Source: Aeromonas dhakensis
GTDB lineage: Bacteria > Pseudomonadota > Gammaproteobacteria > Enterobacterales > Aeromonadaceae
Reading direction: 5' to 3'
DNA: 64,000 bases
NCBI RefSeq assembly: GCF_000820305.1
Contig: NZ_CDBH01000060.1
Coordinates: 1-64,000, forward strand
Each line of letters opens with the position of its first letter. Position 1 is the stretch's first letter. The notes below the pieces were generated by a model. That model saw only the letters and a program-made list of their open reading frames with translations. It was not told where the DNA came from and did no database searches. Shown here in pieces: positions 62,860 through 64,000 of this stretch. The translations under genes were made by a program, and so were the position numbers.

Positions 62860-64000
62860 TTACAGCAAGCCCCGCACCAGGATCCCGCCGATCAGCAGCG
62901 GGGCCACCAGCCGCCAGCACCAGAGCAGGCAGAACCGCAACACTGGCGAGAGATCCGCCGGCACCATGCGATCCCCCAGTCGCCAGCCCAGCAGCAGGGT
63001 CAGCACCAGGCCGAACAGCGGCATCATCAGGTTGGAGGTGAGGTAGTCCAGCACATCGAAGATGGTCTTGCCGAACAGGGTGTACTCGGCCCAGGGGCCG
63101 AACGACAGGCTCACCGGAATGCCGCAGGCCATGATCAGCAGGGTCAGCACCCGGCAGGCGCCACGGCGCGACCAGCCCCACTCCTCGGTGGTGAAGCGCA
63201 CCAGGTGCTCCAGCATGGAGATGGAGGAGGAGAGCGCCGCCACCAGCAGCAGCAGGAAGAAGACCACTGCCAGCCCCTGGCCGAACGGCAGGTGGTTGAA
63301 CACCGCCGGCATGGTCATGAAGGTGAGGCCGGGGCCGGCGGTCGGATCGATGCCGGTGGAGGCGAGCACCGGGAAGATCATCAGCCCCGCCAGCACCGAG
63401 ATGAGGCTTGCCAGCGTCACCACCCAGACGCCGGAGCGCAGCACGCCGTCACTGTTCGGCAGGTAGGCGCCGTAGGTGGTGTGTACCCCCAGGCCAATGG
63501 AGAGAGAGAAGAAGGCGAGCCCCAGGGCATCCAGCACTCCCTGGCCGGTAAGCTGGCTGAAGTCGGGCAGCAGGAACTGGCGTACCCCGGTCATGGCTCC
63601 CGGCATGGAGAGGCCGGTCACCACCAGCAGCAGCATCATCACGAACAGGGCCGGCATCATCCAGCGCAGCGCCCGCTCCACCCCCTTCTGCAGCCCCCCC
63701 TGCACGAACCACCAGGTGAGCCCGGCGAAGATGAGGTGGGTGATGATCGGCCAGAGGGGATCGCTCACGTAGCCGGTGAAGAGGGCGGTGAGGGCATTCG
63801 CCTCACTCAGGTTGAGCTCGCCACCGATGGCCAGGGCCGCGTATCCCACGGTCCAGCCCCCCACCACGCTATAGAAGCTGTAGATGAAGAAGCCGCACAG
63901 GATCCCCATGTAACCCATCCAGCGCCAGTTCGGCCCCACCAGCTTGCGGAAGGCACCGAGCACCCCGCGCTGGCTGTGGCTGCCGAGCAGGGTCTCCCCC
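62860..64000 (-). CDS. NSS-family sodium-dependent transporter, 5' truncated
   Basis: The window end cuts the gene; 380 residues of the C-terminal part are visible. About ten helices are seen, with the sequence GETLLGSHSQRGVLGAFRKL entering from the edge and FFSLSIGLGVHTTYGAYLPN on helix 6 as substrate/sodium site. It imports amino acids or related compounds with sodium. The in-frame GTG at 63963 is an internal Val codon, not the start. Confidence 0.9.
   Translation of the reverse strand, partial: GETLLGSHSQRGVLGAFRKLVGPNWRWMGYMGILCGFFIYSFYSVVGGWTVGYAALAIGGELNLSEANALTALFTGYVSDPLWPIITHLIFAGLTWWFVQGGLQKGVERALRWMMPALFVMMLLLVVTGLSMPGAMTGVRQFLLPDFSQLTGQGVLDALGLAFFSLSIGLGVHTTYGAYLPNSDGVLRSGVWVVTLASLISVLAGLMIFPVLASTGIDPTAGPGLTFMTMPAVFNHLPFGQGLAVVFFLLLLVAALSSSISMLEHLVRFTTEEWGWSRRGACRVLTLLIMACGIPVSLSFGPWAEYTLFGKTIFDVLDYLTSNLMMPLFGLVLTLLLGWRLGDRMVPADLSPVLRFCLLWCWRLVAPLLIGGILVRGLL

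Overview
The window looks like a chromosome segment of an Aeromonas species (Gammaproteobacteria). The core is GC-rich and carries orders familiar from enterics and vibrios: gluQ-pcnB-folK-panBC, hpt beside a LuxR/HapR-type master regulator (litR), ubiX-mpl-ppa, and cysG-cysD-cysN-cysC. It also has a type III secretion-like effector/chaperone pair. The genus call is inferred from remembered gene families and was not searched. I saw no rRNA, tRNA, CRISPR array or intact insertion sequence.

Layout. 0-0.4 kb: gluQ with an inverted internal segment between perfect inverted repeats. 0.4-4.5 kb: RNA polyadenylation, folate and pantothenate genes, with pcnB starting on AUU. 4.5-5.5 kb: a rhodanese lipoprotein and a MauE-like membrane protein. 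5.6-8.4 kb: a divergent CesT-like chaperone and 703-residue putative effector, both behind ExsA-type promoters of identical geometry. 8.4-10.6 kb: a double-cubane/2-hydroxyacyl-CoA dehydratase-like operon. 10.9-18.2 kb: yadGH, hpt, litR, ubiX, mpl, ppa and exported proteins. 18.4-22.4 kb: ytfJ behind a Zur-like box, then a Zrg-type zinc uptake cluster. 22.5-25.3 kb: a TIGR03899 protein and a PAS chemoreceptor. 25.3-28.7 kb: an AT-rich accessory island with a hydrolase, a SnoaL-like protein and a GIY-YIG-like protein lacking the catalytic Arg. 28.8-35.2 kb: sulfate uptake and activation plus siroheme synthesis. 35.3-42.9 kb: qmcA/nfeD, a CBS protein, yheS, rlmJ, DUF2061, a lysozyme-inhibitor-like protein and a VOC protein. 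42.9-44.4 kb: a second, more AT-rich island with two orphan genes. 44.5-53.9 kb: putP, an L,D-transpeptidase, ybdG, ackA, a YhcH protein, an acyltransferase and cueO behind a CueR-type promoter. 53.9-57.7 kb: an amino-acid racemase with a duplicated 3' end, two LysE exporters and a divergent MocR regulator over a perfect palindrome. 57.8-64 kb: an envelope cluster of unknown function, a pseudo-receiver/TPR protein and a truncated NSS transporter.

How the genes fit together. Several regulator-box pairings can be read from sequence: ExsA-like boxes with effector and chaperone, a Zur-like box with ytfJ/zrg, a CueR-like 19-bp spacer with cueO, and a 22-bp palindrome with MocR/LysE. A dispersed repeat of about 170 bp with a poly-C tract (7 C in one copy, 12 in the other) lies upstream of both AT-rich islands, so these sites may be insertion hot spots. 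The strongest candidates for something undescribed are the effector/chaperone pair, the gluQ inversion, the GIY-YIG-like protein and the orphan pair at 43.1-44.4 kb.
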